This document shows, in pieces, positions 20,185-31,577 of a stretch of DNA of 64,000 bases. The stretch lies in the NCBI RefSeq assembly GCF_030272615.1, contig NC_081415.1:232819303-232883302 (forward strand), read 5' to 3'. The position numbers and the translations under genes were made by a program. The notes beneath the pieces are model-generated. The model made no database searches. It was not told the origin of the DNA and was given only the letters and a program-made list of their open reading frames with translations. This DNA comes from Cryptomeria japonica. Taxonomy: Eukaryota; Streptophyta; Pinopsida; Cupressales; Cupressaceae. Each line of letters starts with the position of its first letter. The stretch's first letter is position 1.

Positions 20185-23100
20185 GACACCCTGAGTATAT
20201 TGATCCTTCGTATACCTGTGCATTGGATATTTTTCCTATCGATGATGCTTTAGCTGAGTTTTTAGGAGCATATGATACTCTTCCTCGTTATCATCACAAT
20301 AGGGGATTCCCTTATTGTTTGAACACTGAAGCCTATTTTGGAAAAGAGACTGATAACGATGAGATTGTGAAAGAATTTCCTCAGTTAAAGGATACTCCTC
20401 AACAAAGTAATCTTCTTATAAGCGACACCATTGATGTTAAGATGGATTCCGACAATGAAGAAAAAGTTATTAAAATTGGAAAATGTCTGGATGAAGAAGA
20501 ACAAAAACAATATGAAGATTTATTGCGTGAATTCCCTGAGATCTTTGCTGGGACATATTCTGACATGCCTGGTATAGATCCTAAGATTGTCACTCATAAT
20601 ATTGTCTTAGTTCCTGATGCTAAGCCGGTGAAACAAAAGATCCGAAAAATGAATCCTAAGGTGGCTTTACTTGTTAAGGCTGAGATTGAAAAATTATTGG
20701 AGGCTGGATTTATCCACCCTATTGATTATTCCCCATGGATTTCAAATATTGTCGCTGTGGCTAAATCAGATAATAAAATAAGAATGTGTACTGACTTTCG
20801 AGATTTAAATAAAGCTTTTTTGAAAGATGATTTTCCCCTCCCAAACATTGACATGATAGTTGATTCTACAACAGGACATGCTTTGTTATCCTTCATGGAT
20901 GGTTTTTCAGGATACAATCAAATCTTCATTAATCCTCAAGATCAATTTAAAACTGCTTACACCACTCCTTGGGGTACGTTTTGTTGGGTAATGATGCCTT
21001 TCGGACTTAAAAACACTGGCGCAACTTATCAACGAGCGATGACCCTTATCTTTCACAATTACATGCATAAGATTTTAGAAGATTATGTTGATGATGTTTT
21101 AGCCAAATCCATTCTCTGCATAGATCACATTAAGATCCTTCGTCAAATCTTTGAAAGGATTCGTAAATATCACATGCGCTTGAATCCCAGAAAATGTGTT
21201 TTTGGTGTGGATAGTGGAAAACTATTAGGATTCATAGTTTCGCATCGTGGGATTGAGGTGGATACTAAGAAAATAGATGCTATTTTCAACATGCCACCTC
21301 CTAGAAATGTGTCTCAACTCAAAAGCTTACAAGGAAAGATTCAAGCTATTCGTAGGTTTGTATCTCAACTTGCAAATCGTACTTTTCCTTTTACTCAACT
21401 TCTCAAAAAGAATATCACTTTTCAATGGAATGAAGATTGTCAGCAAGCATTTGAAGATTTAAAAGTGTATTTGGCTAATCCTCCTATCCTTCAACCTGCC
21501 GAACCTTCTAAACCCTTCCTTCTTTATACAACTGCTTCCTCTCATGCTCTTGTAGCATTATTGGCACAACATGATAAAGATGGTAAGGAGTGTCCGGTTT
21601 ATTATATAAGTCGTACCTTACTCGATTATGAGACCCGATATTCTGCGATAGAAAGACAATGCTTGGCCTTGGTGTTTGCGACTCAGAAATTGAGACATTA
21701 TCTTTTAAATTCAGAAGTCCACGTCATGGTGAAGTTTGATCCGTTGAAGCATCTTTTCTCTAAAACCGATTTATCAGGACACCTAGCTAAGTGGGTTATG
21801 ATGTTAACTGAATTTGACCTTAAATTTGTTTCACAAAGAGCAATTAAAGGGCAAGCGTTGACCGATCACCTAGTTGAGGCCCCTTCACCTTTCTCCTTCC
21901 CTAACCCTAAGTCTTTTCCTGATGACTTTATCCTTTGTACAGAGAAAGATGAAACTTGGGAGTTATACTTTGATGGCTCTAAGTGTCGTACAAGATCGGG
22001 GGCAGGTGTTGTTCTGATTTCTCCTACAAAGAAGTCCATTCCCTTATCTTATCGTCTCAATTTCCTATGTACCAATAACATTGCTGAGAATGAGGCTCTT
22101 ATAGCAGGAATAAAGGCAACCTTAGCTTTGAATATAAAACACATACATATTTTTGGAGATTCTCAACTGATTATAAGACAAGTAATAGGACTATATCAAG
22201 CAAAACAAGACAAATTATCACAATATAAAGACCTTGCTATCTCTTTGTTACAAAAATTTGATTCTTACACCATGGAACCTGTTCCTCGAAAAGATAATCA
22301 ACATGTGGACGCAATGGCATGTGTGGCTTCTTTGGTATCTTTAGAGGACCCTATGGTTGATCTTAAATTTGTTATTCACAACCTTATTTCTCTAGCTATT
22401 GTAGATGATTCTAGCTTGGTGACATGTTGTGACTTTATAGACTCAGATGAATGGTATTCGCATATCGTAAGATACTTGACCGATGGTACCTTTCCTGATT
22501 CCACCAATAGGAACACTAGGGCTAGAATTCGCAAGCTGTCCACTAGATATATCATTCTTTCTAATGTTCTTTACCGAAGGGGTTATAATGGTCTTCTCCT
22601 TCGTTGTCTTAACAAATCGGAAATCCCTATTGCTCTTGAAGAGGCGCATTCAGGTGCCTGTGGGGGGCATTTTGGAGGCAAATCCTTGGTTCAAAGGTTG
22701 CTCCGTATGGGATATTATTGGCAAACTATGCAGCAGGATTCTTTTTCATTTGTTAAGAAATGTCATCAATGTCAACAACACAATAATTTGATTCATGCTC
22801 CTGCCCAAGAACTTCATTCTCATGTAGCTTCTTGGCCTTTCTCTGCATGGGGGCTGGATCTTATCGGTAAAATCTCTCCTCCTTCATCTCAAAGACATAC
22901 TATCATTATAACCGCAAAAGATTACTTTACAAAATGGGTAGAAGCTATTCCCCTTCGCTCTACTACTACTGAAGTGATTTGTCGATTCCTTCTAGAAAAC
23001 ATTATTTCTCGATTTGGGATACCTTCCACTATAATCTCTGATAATGGGACATCATTTAAGAACAAGGACGTGAAGAAATTCCTCGAGAAGTATCATATCA

Positions 23101-23711
23101 AACATCGATTTTCTACACCATACTATCCTCAATCAAATGGTCAAGCCGAATCATCCAATAAGATAATTGAACAAATTCTTTGTAAAACCGTGAATAAGCA
23201 TGGTAAGGATTGGAGTACTCAGCTAATCTATGCTCTTTGGGCCTACCGAATGAGTGTACGAATTGCTACTGGAACTACCCCTTATAATCTTGTTTATGGT
23301 GCTGATGCTATTATGCCTTTAGAATTAGAGATTCCATCACTTAGAGTTTCTCTCAAAGGTATAGTAGATGATGACGCTTATAGAGAACAAAGACTTCAAT
23401 AGCTTGAGATGCTTGATGAACAATGTATAAATGCTCTTGAGCATATTCAAGCGTATCACAAAACTCTATAACGAAGCTATAATGATAAGGTTATTCAACG
23501 TTCCTTCTCAGTGGGTGACTTAGTTCTCTATGAGAATCAGCGCAATGTGAATGCCTTACCTGAAGAAAAGGGAAAATTTAGTCCTAATTGGCTTGGACCG
23601 TATATCGTTATTGAAGATTATGGATCAAGTGCTTATAAAATAGCGGGTGTAGATGGTACATCTCTTAAAGACCCTATAAACGCTATGCACTTGCATAGAT
23701 ACTATGCTTAA
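20181..23711 (+). pseudogene. Tat pol: RT, RNase H, archaeal-type RNase H, integrase
   Basis: Residues counted from 20181. RT: FRDLNKA near 210, MDGFSGYNQ near 240, and the catalytic YVDD at 302-305. The classical RNase H (TTASSHALVALL, YSAIERQCLAL) spans about 440-540. The second, archaeal-type RNase H starts at LYFDGS near 595 and ends near 715. Integrase has an HHCC zinc finger (about 825-870, CHQCQQ) and a catalytic triad D893, D954, E990, with the DD35E spacing intact. A C-terminal GDLVLYENQ/LGPYIV domain follows. TAG at 23400-23402 and TAA near 23470 interrupt the integrase tail; the frame is otherwise open for 1073 codons. All catalytic residues of RT and integrase seen here are kept, so decay is recent. 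Confidence 0.95.
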
Positions 23712-24309
23712 TTCCTCATTCCTTATCATTCATCTATTTCCTTTCTCACTTCTTCAAAATTGGATAATATGTTAGCATATCTTTGTTAGAGCAAATAGAG
23801 TTAAATGATGTTTTGTTTAATCTATATTGCTTCGTTCCTGACAAGCGTGTTTCTTTACTTTATGGTTTGTCTTGAATTCATTTATGTAAATTGCAAAAGA
23901 TTTACATTTTTCATTATGTTGGCATATTATACAATGTCTTTATGTGTTAAGTTGAATCGTGTCATGTTGTGTTTAAATTCAAATTAAATCACATTAGTTA
24001 TATGATTCGTAGGCTTAACACATATTTTCTTCCCTATCATCAATGTAGTACTTGATCAAATATTTTAATTAAGTCACACATGTATCAATTTAATCATGGA
24101 GCATTGAGAAATCAATCGCATGGAAATTAAATTCAGAACATACATGTACATCTACCAAATGTATTAACTTTAATCAAAATACACATTGTTTTAGACATTA
24201 AAGATAACACGTTTGAGACAAAGAAGCATGTATATATATATATATGTGGATCAATATACAAAGGTAGGTCACTATACATCCAAAATGTGACCTACCCTAC
24301 ATCATAAGA
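23712..24309 (+). other. Spacer between integrase and the antisense gene
   Basis: 600 bp, AT-rich, no gene. A short (TA)n run lies near 24231-24245. Either the pol transcript or the antisense gene could have its 3' untranslated region here; no clear polyadenylation signal pair was seen. Confidence 0.5.
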
Positions 24310-26788
24310 TCATCTCCTGTCCCTGGGGCTGGTGGTTGGAGAGTGATGACTAGATGCTCCCTCCTGATCCAGCCGTGCAGGTGGACCCATAGGCGTATAG
24401 CGTGATATGGATTGTGAATGGCTCCGAGAGGAACTCCTACGATCCCTATCCATAAGGATTGCGTGATACGAGGTAGCCTCGGCTTGAGTTGCTGCTAGAT
24501 CACGCTGTGCCCGCTGAAGGTCCTCTGATAGAGCTCGCTCTCTCTCCCTCCATATCTCTACCTGTACTCAAAATGGGGAAAACAAATCATCATGCCGACC
24601 CGCGTTCCCTTGAGGTCTATAAGCAACGTGTGAGGAACTAGGGATCTGCGCCGTTGTAGAAATATCTATCACTGCCTGCTGGATCAGGGAACACCACTCC
24701 TGCACATTAGCTGTAGCAGTAGAATAGATCATGTATTAGTACCATTTTATATCATCAAAACATCAATCAATCAATATAAACCTACTATACCTGGATCTCC
24801 CTCACGCCAGTAGGGATCGTGATATGGTAGCATCTGTGACTAGGAACTACTAGGCTCCCCACGCTCGAATGATCTATGCACGATGGGTACAGGTCTCCGG
24901 ATCACCTCGTGTTCCCCCTTTTGGGGAATAACAGGAGGATCTAAGGCTATGGTATCATCTCCTGAATGATGGGGAGCTGCATCTGACTCCTCCTCATCTC
25001 TATCCTCCTCCTTCTCGTCATCCTCATCCGCATCCTCGTTCTCCTCATCATCATCTCTATCTGTGTCATCTTCCTCTCCTTCCTCCTCCTCGGCACTAGG
25101 CTGATCTCCTATGGGTGGATCAGGCCCTCCTGTCTCCTCATGACCCTCTCCCTCCTCTAGCTCCTCTGATCTGGATCCCTGATCCTCATCTCGGTCTCCA
25201 TGTCTCCATGGACCTGGATGGCCTGTCGGGTGATCTGGTGGAAAGATAGGCCCCAGGTATGATCTCATAAACCATGAGAGATACCTGCGCTGTGCCTCGG
25301 GGTCTGCAGCATAATCAGTGACCACATCCTGGTCGGACCCCTCTATATCTGTGATCTCGATATCATCTATCGTAGGTCTCGCTACTGCTCTAGGTCTGGG
25401 AAGGACTCGCGAGTGTCGAGTGTAGATGGGCACATCGGCTGGAACACACTGCACTAGCCCAAACTGCCTTAGCCCAAACTGCCTCCGTACTCGATCAAAG
25501 TAGAATGGGACTATGATGTGTGGATATCGCCCTCTCAGTAGGCGGTTCCTCTATAAGCAGGCTAACTGTCTCTCCATCCCATCCTATCCGTGCATCCGCA
25601 GATATGGTCTCCATACAGTCACCTCAACTGTCAATTTGTCAAATGTCACTCTACAATACAATAGATCTCCAAATCTCCACTCGCTGGTAAGTGGATAAGC
25701 AAATACCCTAGGTCGCTCGCTAGCTGCACTCATCGGATAGCCGACAGGCCTGGTGCATGTAAAGTGCTCAAATATCCACACCTGCAGAAGTGTGCATGTC
25801 ATCAAGCTGCAACCTTGTCCAAAAACATACTCCTCGAGGTCGTGATAGAGATGTGCAAGCATACTCCAACCCCAGGCGTATACTCTCCTATGTCTCTCCA
25901 TGGCCCTGATGCACCATGTGAGACCCCCATGCATGTGTGTACCTCGCCCATTAGGGCAGACAGCTAGTGCAATGATGGCTATCATAAGACGTCTCATGAG
26001 GGGCACCTCTCCTGTAGGATGTACGAGCCAGCTGACCATGATACAACCTCTTGTCTCACTCGACATGACTCTCCCTATGTAGTATACCTGCTCCCTCTGA
26101 TGATCCTCTGCTGACCGATCGGTCGTATATGTCACGGTAGCTCCTCTGATCGGTAGGCGAAGAATGCCGTACACATCCTCAAGTGTCACCGTCATCTCCC
26201 CTACTGGAAGCTGGAATGTGCATGTGTCAGGATCCCATCGCTCCATGAGTGCCATCAGCATCACGGGATGAAATCAAATGGTCGGCATAAGAATCATAGA
26301 CCACAAACCTACTATAGACAATGTATCTCTCTCTGCCTGAGTAAGCCGGGGAATCTGATCTCGCAAACTACGAAGAATCTGCCCCACCGTGTGCTCTCTC
26401 ATGTATGGGAGACCCTGCAACACAAAAACACCAATGTAATCAGTAATCAATCATCAAAATCATCTATGCCAAATACGCAAATTGACGAACATCGAAAGTT
26501 GACCCCCGCTGAGTCCTGATTGGGACTAGGGCACCCTGAGGGGACCATGGCACCCCACAGGGACCATGGTGCCCTGAAGGGACCATGGCGCCCTGGTGGG
26601 ACCATGGAGCCCTGGGTGGGACCCAGGGTCAGATTCTAGGGCCCGCTTTCGATCACAAAAAATTAGAATCAACAGAAATGCAAAAAGTCAAAGTTCAGTC
26701 AACTCACCTCGTCCAGTGGCTCGTCGTCGATCATGGCCTGTCGCATGATCTCAATCCTCGTGGGATGCTCCGGTCATCGTGAAGGCAT
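24310..26788 (-). pseudogene. Antisense three-exon plant mobile domain (PMD) gene inside the Tat element
   Basis: The minus strand holds three exons with consistent splice phase: 26708-26788 (donor GAG|GTGAGT), 24791-26414 (acceptor TTGCAG|G, donor CAG|GTATAG) and 24310-24710 (acceptor CTACAG|C). Introns are 293 and 80 nt. Exon 2 encodes a plant mobile domain, family of MAIL1/MAIN: LMERWDPDTCTFQLP, GEMTVTLEDVYGILRLPI, then YFDRVRRQFGL near its end. A long Asp/Glu tract follows (24950-25150), and exon 3 encodes a likely coiled coil (WREREEALSEDL is the style) and a Ser/Arg-rich tail. Stops in exon 1, near 26271, at 25584, near 25553, at 24840 and near 24567 break it. PMD proteins act in the nucleus in silencing and genome stability; its role in the element is unknown. 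Confidence 0.85.
26522..26632 (-). repeat. GC-rich tandem repeat inside intron 1 of the antisense gene
   Basis: About five units of roughly 21 bp of the form GGGACCATGGCGCCCTG, related to the GGCGCC palindromes of the LTRs. Single units differ by one or two bases. The repeat lies entirely within the 293-nt intron. Confidence 0.8.
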
Positions 26789-27345
26789 GATGATGGCTAT
26801 GTGGGCTCCGCTGCAATGAAGAATACTCAGAATCAACAAAGTGACAAATGCAATAGTCACTTTCAAGGTATATACTTTCATTCCTTTACCTTTCAAAACC
26901 CTAATTTTTTCGAAATCACTCATTTCATCATCACTTGAGTTTGGGAGATGCGATTTTTGAACCATTTGTTGCGTAGGAATCGTATTTTCATTCCCTTACT
27001 CTCTTGATGTTCCAAAATGTGCTCTGATGAAGCCTTTGTAGTGAACATCTCTCATTAATAATCGTTCACACAATTTGTTGAAAGTAAACATGCTACCATG
27101 TTTCACCTCCCTAATAAGCAAGCCAAAATAGGGGGGGCATATAGCTACTCACAAATTTCATCACCTTCCTTAGTAAGCATTAGGTGATTTTGTGATCTAA
27201 CGTGTGTTTTGTAGGGTGTGGTTCCTAACTGTGTACTACAGATACCACTGGGGGCTTCGTTCGACGAACTTATGGATATATCCTTTTTCAAATAATGTTT
27301 ACTTTCCTATACTTTAGCTTGCATATGCACGTAGTACTCATATGA
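26789..27345. other. Spacer upstream of the antisense gene and before the polypurine tract
   Basis: An open minus frame (26965-26789) runs into exon 1 and could include an earlier exon: a GTAAAG donor near 26893 and a TTGCAG acceptor near 26814 would fit. The rest shows no gene. The last 130 bp (CCACTGGGGGCTT, then an ACTTTAGC block) also have counterparts next to the 3' LTR of the Gag-only element. Confidence 0.45.
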
Positions 27346-27365
27346 CCGCTAAAGTGGGGGCTAAA
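27346..27365 (+). promoter_or_regulatory. Polypurine tract of the Tat element
   Basis: CCGCTAAAGTGGGGGCTAAA immediately precedes the 3' LTR. The same 20 bases precede the 3' LTR of the Gag-only element (48048-48067, minus strand). It would prime plus-strand DNA synthesis. Confidence 0.88.
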
Positions 27366-29036
27366 TGTAGCGTCGTAAATTGTATGCACTTGCTAAAGCA
27401 GTACAATTTCACATCTAGTTTAGCACCCGCCTTGGCGCAATTCGCATTTTGCATTGCATTTCTCCTTTAGCACTTAATTAATCAAATTAATTAGGTCTAA
27501 GGTCCTATTTCATCATCCTTCACATCATAAAGTCAGGCCCTTTCATTAAAGTGTGCTCCTTTTCATTTTATTCCTCCAATACATCATCTAATAAAAAACC
27601 CTAATTAGGCCTTCTTTTGGACTTGGGGGCTTGATTTCGGGGGTCAAAACATCTCGAAATCACCTGTAACTTTAGGATTCCCTCTAAAATCATCATATCT
27701 GATGGCCCTGAAAATTTGGTGAAAAGTTGCCAGGACCATGGCGCCAGGAGTGCACACGGTCCCAGACATTTTTCTTGAAATTTTAGGAGCACGATCCAAT
27801 CATAAAATAAAGCTTAACCCCAAGAAATTGGCGGGATATTCAATCTCTAGGTCGGCCAAAAGTTGGAATTAAGACCTAGGGTTTCATACATAAGAGCTCT
27901 CTTTCTTGATTAGAAGGGATCCAAATTTTGTTTTCAGGAACCTCATATGCAGCGAAAGAGAAGATCTTTGAAGACTTCAACAACTCTCAACATTCATCCT
28001 CCAAGCATTCATCAAATCCATTCATTCACTTAGGGCTTTGAAGGCATTGAAGAGCAATAAGGGATCACCGACTGAAGATTGGATTGTATCCTTCCCTTGG
28101 GGTTGGGTATGATTTCATGTTGTTTTCATGTCTTTGCATAAGCCTCATTATGTCACTTACATTCATGCTTTAGATCACTTGGCATCTTGATTTGGAGCAT
28201 TTACATTGTCATTTACAAGCAATTAGGGTTTACTTTCTAGGTTGCTCTAGTTTGCTTACTTGCATTTTAGATCTTGCACACACACAAGGTCTGCACACAC
28301 ATTACTTTTACAATACAACTTGGCTATTCGTGGAGGTGGAAATCACCGAAGTGGGGGTTTGACTAAGGCAAAACCCTATATAGCTGCCCAAACACCTTTT
28401 TAGATATAAGTGCAGATTTCGGGATTCAGACGACGCCGCAAGTTGCAGATCCAAAAGAAGCAGACGGAGACGGAACCATACACCAAGTTGCAGAGCAGAA
28501 GACCAGGACAGGGGCGTGGGGCACCCTGGTCATGCCAGGACAGGGGCGCTAGGTGCCCTAGTCCCTGGGACAGGGGCACTGGGCGCCCTGGTCCTCCTGA
28601 CAGATAGCAATTTTTAGCATTTCCGATAGTTTTCCAGATTGCAAAGTGGCAGTTTCAGGTGCAGTTTCATGTGCAGAATCAGGACAGGGGTGCCCGTGCC
28701 CCCATCCCGAACATTTTCACTCAGATTTTGACTCCGGGTACGCATCTGCATTCTTGTCTTGTCCTTATGTTTGCAGCTTTCCATTGTTTAAGTTCAATTC
28801 TACAATCTTGTTATTAGTTCATACTTGCATTTTAGGGTTAGGAATTGAACTTGCATAATCTTACCTTTCAATTACAACAAAGGAATAGAAACCCTAATAG
28901 GTAGCCCATGGCTCTCTCTTTCACCAAAAAGAAGTAGCCAATTGTGCGATACCTCTAGGCTCTTTCGTATTCCGTAGTGTGTGACAAAAGGTAGGATTAG
29001 GACATGTTGGCCTAGTCTCGCTTTTTCCCCCACACA
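27366..29036 (+). repeat. 3' LTR of the Tat element
   Basis: 1671 bp, starting TGTAGCGTCGTAAATTG and ending CCCCCACACA before the target duplication. It contains the hairpin module (inner stem 27733-27762) and the triple GGCGCC array (28503-28598), plus an extra ~12-bp repeat near 28660 relative to the 5' LTR. Differences from the 5' LTR are mostly transitions. Confidence 0.95.
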
Positions 29037-29058
29037 GGTTCAAACCATTAATTTTTAG
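29037..29058 (+). repeat. Array B, last part after the Tat insertion
   Basis: GGTTCAAACCATTAATTTTT continues the unit broken at 16328, after which repeat similarity stops. GGTTC here is the second copy of the target duplication. Confidence 0.8.
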
Positions 29059-29687
29059 ATTGTGGCATTCATGGAGTGGAAGAGGAGGAGTGGGAGTGAC
29101 CGCTACCCAAAATTTGAATTGGGCAATGGGCGGGTGAATTTTCAAGGTGCAAGAAGGACATGGTTGCAATAGGGTTTCATAGGTAAAGATTGGCTAGGTC
29201 ACAAGTATAAATATGGTCATCAACAAGCTCATACTTTGACGAGTAAGAGAAGACAATAGAAACCCAACCCTAGGGTTGTTTTTGACATTTGTGATGGATC
29301 TCCTCGATTTCTAATTAGGGATCATTCAAAGACCTTTGATGAAAGAATTTGGCATAAGTGGTTCAATGTTCATGGTAAGAGTATAAATGTAGTTGATAGG
29401 TGTGTAGACACTTATCGCCGTCTCCCATCTTTCGTTTCATGGCCAAATAATGTCTCTATTAAAAGCCCTGAATTTCTTTCCAGTCCAAATAACATTTTGA
29501 TCTAAAATAGGTATACGAAAGGTGAATTTGAAGGCAATACAAACTAATGGTGCTCCCTTCATACCAAATAAATATAACAGAACCTAGAGAAAGAAGGTTC
29601 CGCAAACCGAGAAAAATAGGACCAAGGAGAAGGTGTTGCAATCTGAGAAAGACAGGCCCAAGGATCATCCCATAGAGAAAGATACTG
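29059..29687 (+). other. LINE 5' region
   Basis: No gene start is clear. An open stretch near 29290-29502 (residues FDERIWHKWFN, YRRLPSFVSWP) could be the N-terminus of ORF1 or an unrelated remnant; it ends in TAA and has no convincing Met. Several stops follow before ORF1 becomes readable at 29688. Confidence 0.4.
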
Positions 29688-31472
29688 ATGGTGGTTTTTT
29701 TAACAAAAAATTATAGCATTGCATTAGCAGATGAGTTACTTTCATCTCATATCAAATTCTTAAAGGATACGACACTCATAGGTAAATTCTGGGACCAAAA
29801 TCTTCAGCTTTCTGATATTATAGAACGGGCAAATAAAATTTGGATATGGGTCAAGACTATTTTATTTATAGACTCACAATCAAAATTCCTGATTGTTTTA
29901 TTTGATTTGAAAGAGAATAGAGATGAAGTCAATAAACACAAGGGCTAGTTTTGCATTGGTTCAAGGATTTTTACTTTGCCTTGGGTACCAAACTTTAAGC
30001 TTGACCCAAATTTATGTCAATTCATGCCTTTCTGGATATCATTTCCAGACCTACCCCTTGAATACAAAGACCCTCATATTATTGAAACTCTGGCTAACAA
30101 GTTTAGAATTTTTATAAAGCATGATTTGATCCCATTTGAGTTTATCCATTTGCCAGTCAGAGTGTGTCTTCTTCTCAATCTTTCAAAGTATTTTCCCTAC
30201 TCAATCTCTATTCAAAGCAAGTGGGGTACTTGGGATCAGAAAATAGAAATCCAAAATACTACCTATGTAGATCAACATCAAAATTTTCTAGGTCACTACA
30301 ACACATAGTGTCAGGGCATTGCTCAACACAGGATTTTTGTGTGTAAAGATCACACTTCATATCCTTTTCAATTCTCTTTACATTTGACAGAAAATAGAGG
30401 TCAATATGAGGAGGAGGGATTGGGTGAGGAGCCTTCAATACAACCATTTAAGGTACAAGACATGATGATTTTTAATGTCCCTTTTGAGTCATTATTTAAG
30501 AATACCCATCCAGACGGTTCATCTGGTTCTGCTAATCAGAAAGACCTAAATGCAATCATTCTTAAGCTGGTTTATAAAGCATTTTTACATGCATTTCTCC
30601 CATCTATTCTGAGAAAGCAAAAGTTCTTAGGTTTTGATAGGAGCTATTTTTTTGGAAAGACTATGAATTCTGTATTTTCTTTGAATGGAACATTTTGGCT
30701 TCATAAAATTCCGGGTCATAGGCAATTTTTTTTCAATATTTCACATGAAGGACTCCGATCTCACTTTATATTGGAAAATATTGTTCAAATTTTGATCTTC
30801 CAGAGTGATTTAATTGATTTTGTTCATATAGAGCCATTCTATCCTTCCTTGCATCCGTTTAAATGTAACAAAAAATCAGAAGAAGAGCTTCAAAGAATGT
30901 CGGATGAGTTGATTTTAAGTGTGTCTTCTCAACGTTTTGATGAAATTGCTCATGAGGAGATGCTGGGAAATTATGTTAACTATGTGCAACTAGTAGGGCA
31001 TGATAATACGCTTGGATCTAGCATGAGTGGCAAAGTTGACAATATGTCTCATTTAACTAAATTTGAGGGCCTTGAGATATTTTCACAGTCTCACTTTGAA
31101 GACTATATTGGGAATCAAAAGGCAGCAATTCAAACTCAGGATATTGCAATTGATCAAATTTTGCCAGTTGATCATGTCAATCTGGAAAATATGCATTATT
31201 TTGGTCCATTTAACTCTGGTTTGGATGATGTTGATATCGGTCACCAACTATCACCAATTGTGTTTCCAAGAAAATTTTCAAAAATAGACCGAAAAGAGGT
31301 TCTAATAGAGGAAGAGCAATTAGATTTTGTCCCTTGTAACTCAAACTTGGAAGAAGATCAGTTTAAGGGAAGATTTGATTTTTCTCAAAGCCTCTCCATC
31401 TCCCAAATGCCTTCTTTAAGTAAATCCTATTTGAAACTCCTAAAAAAGAGGGAGAAAGTCAAAAGCGGTTAA
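29688..31472 (+). pseudogene. LINE ORF1 (DUF4283-type RNA-binding protein)
   Basis: A single frame of 595 codons interrupted only by TAG at 29946-29948 and at 30306-30308. Residues around 85-205 (FTLPWVPNFKLDP, FWISFPDLPLEY, HLPVRVCLLLNL) match the DUF4283 N-terminal domain of plant L1 ORF1, which binds LINE RNA. No clear zinc knuckle was seen in the following part. The C-terminal half is low in known motifs and rich in Ser, Asp and Glu. ORF2 starts about 105 bp downstream, as is normal for this group. The true start may lie upstream of 29688. Confidence 0.7.
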
Positions 31473-31577
31473 AGCAAAAGAAGAAATTGAGGCGGGTATC
31501 CAAACCACCATTGATAAAAAATTCTCAGCTACAAAGAGAGTTACGAGGAGGACTAAATGTATTTCTCCTCAATAGGT

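Larger units (their letters stand above)
16329..29036 (+). mobile_element. Ty3/gypsy Tat-lineage LTR retrotransposon, complete from LTR to LTR, lacking gag
   Basis: 12.7 kb bounded by GGTTC target duplications (16324-16328 and 29037-29041). The LTRs are 1659 and 1671 bp and start TGTAGCGTC. The internal part has a primer site, a short leader, a 317-codon ORF with no Gag motif, a protease with a G-patch-like segment, RT, RNase H, a second archaeal-type RNase H and integrase. A 3.6-kb tail contains an antisense spliced gene, and a polypurine tract abuts the 3' LTR. The dual RNase H and the antisense ORF downstream of integrase are hallmarks of the Tat lineage. Stops and one or two frameshifts make this copy non-functional. 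Confidence 0.95.

Noticed and set aside
24840-25454. Acidic frame as a separate gene
   Set aside because: It is in the same frame as the PMD region and linked to exon 3 by a phase-consistent intron; it is the linker of the antisense PMD gene.
29459-29668. Minus-strand frame over the LINE 5' region
   Set aside because: Leucine/glycine repeats from the reverse of a Lys/Glu-rich low-complexity stretch; no motif.
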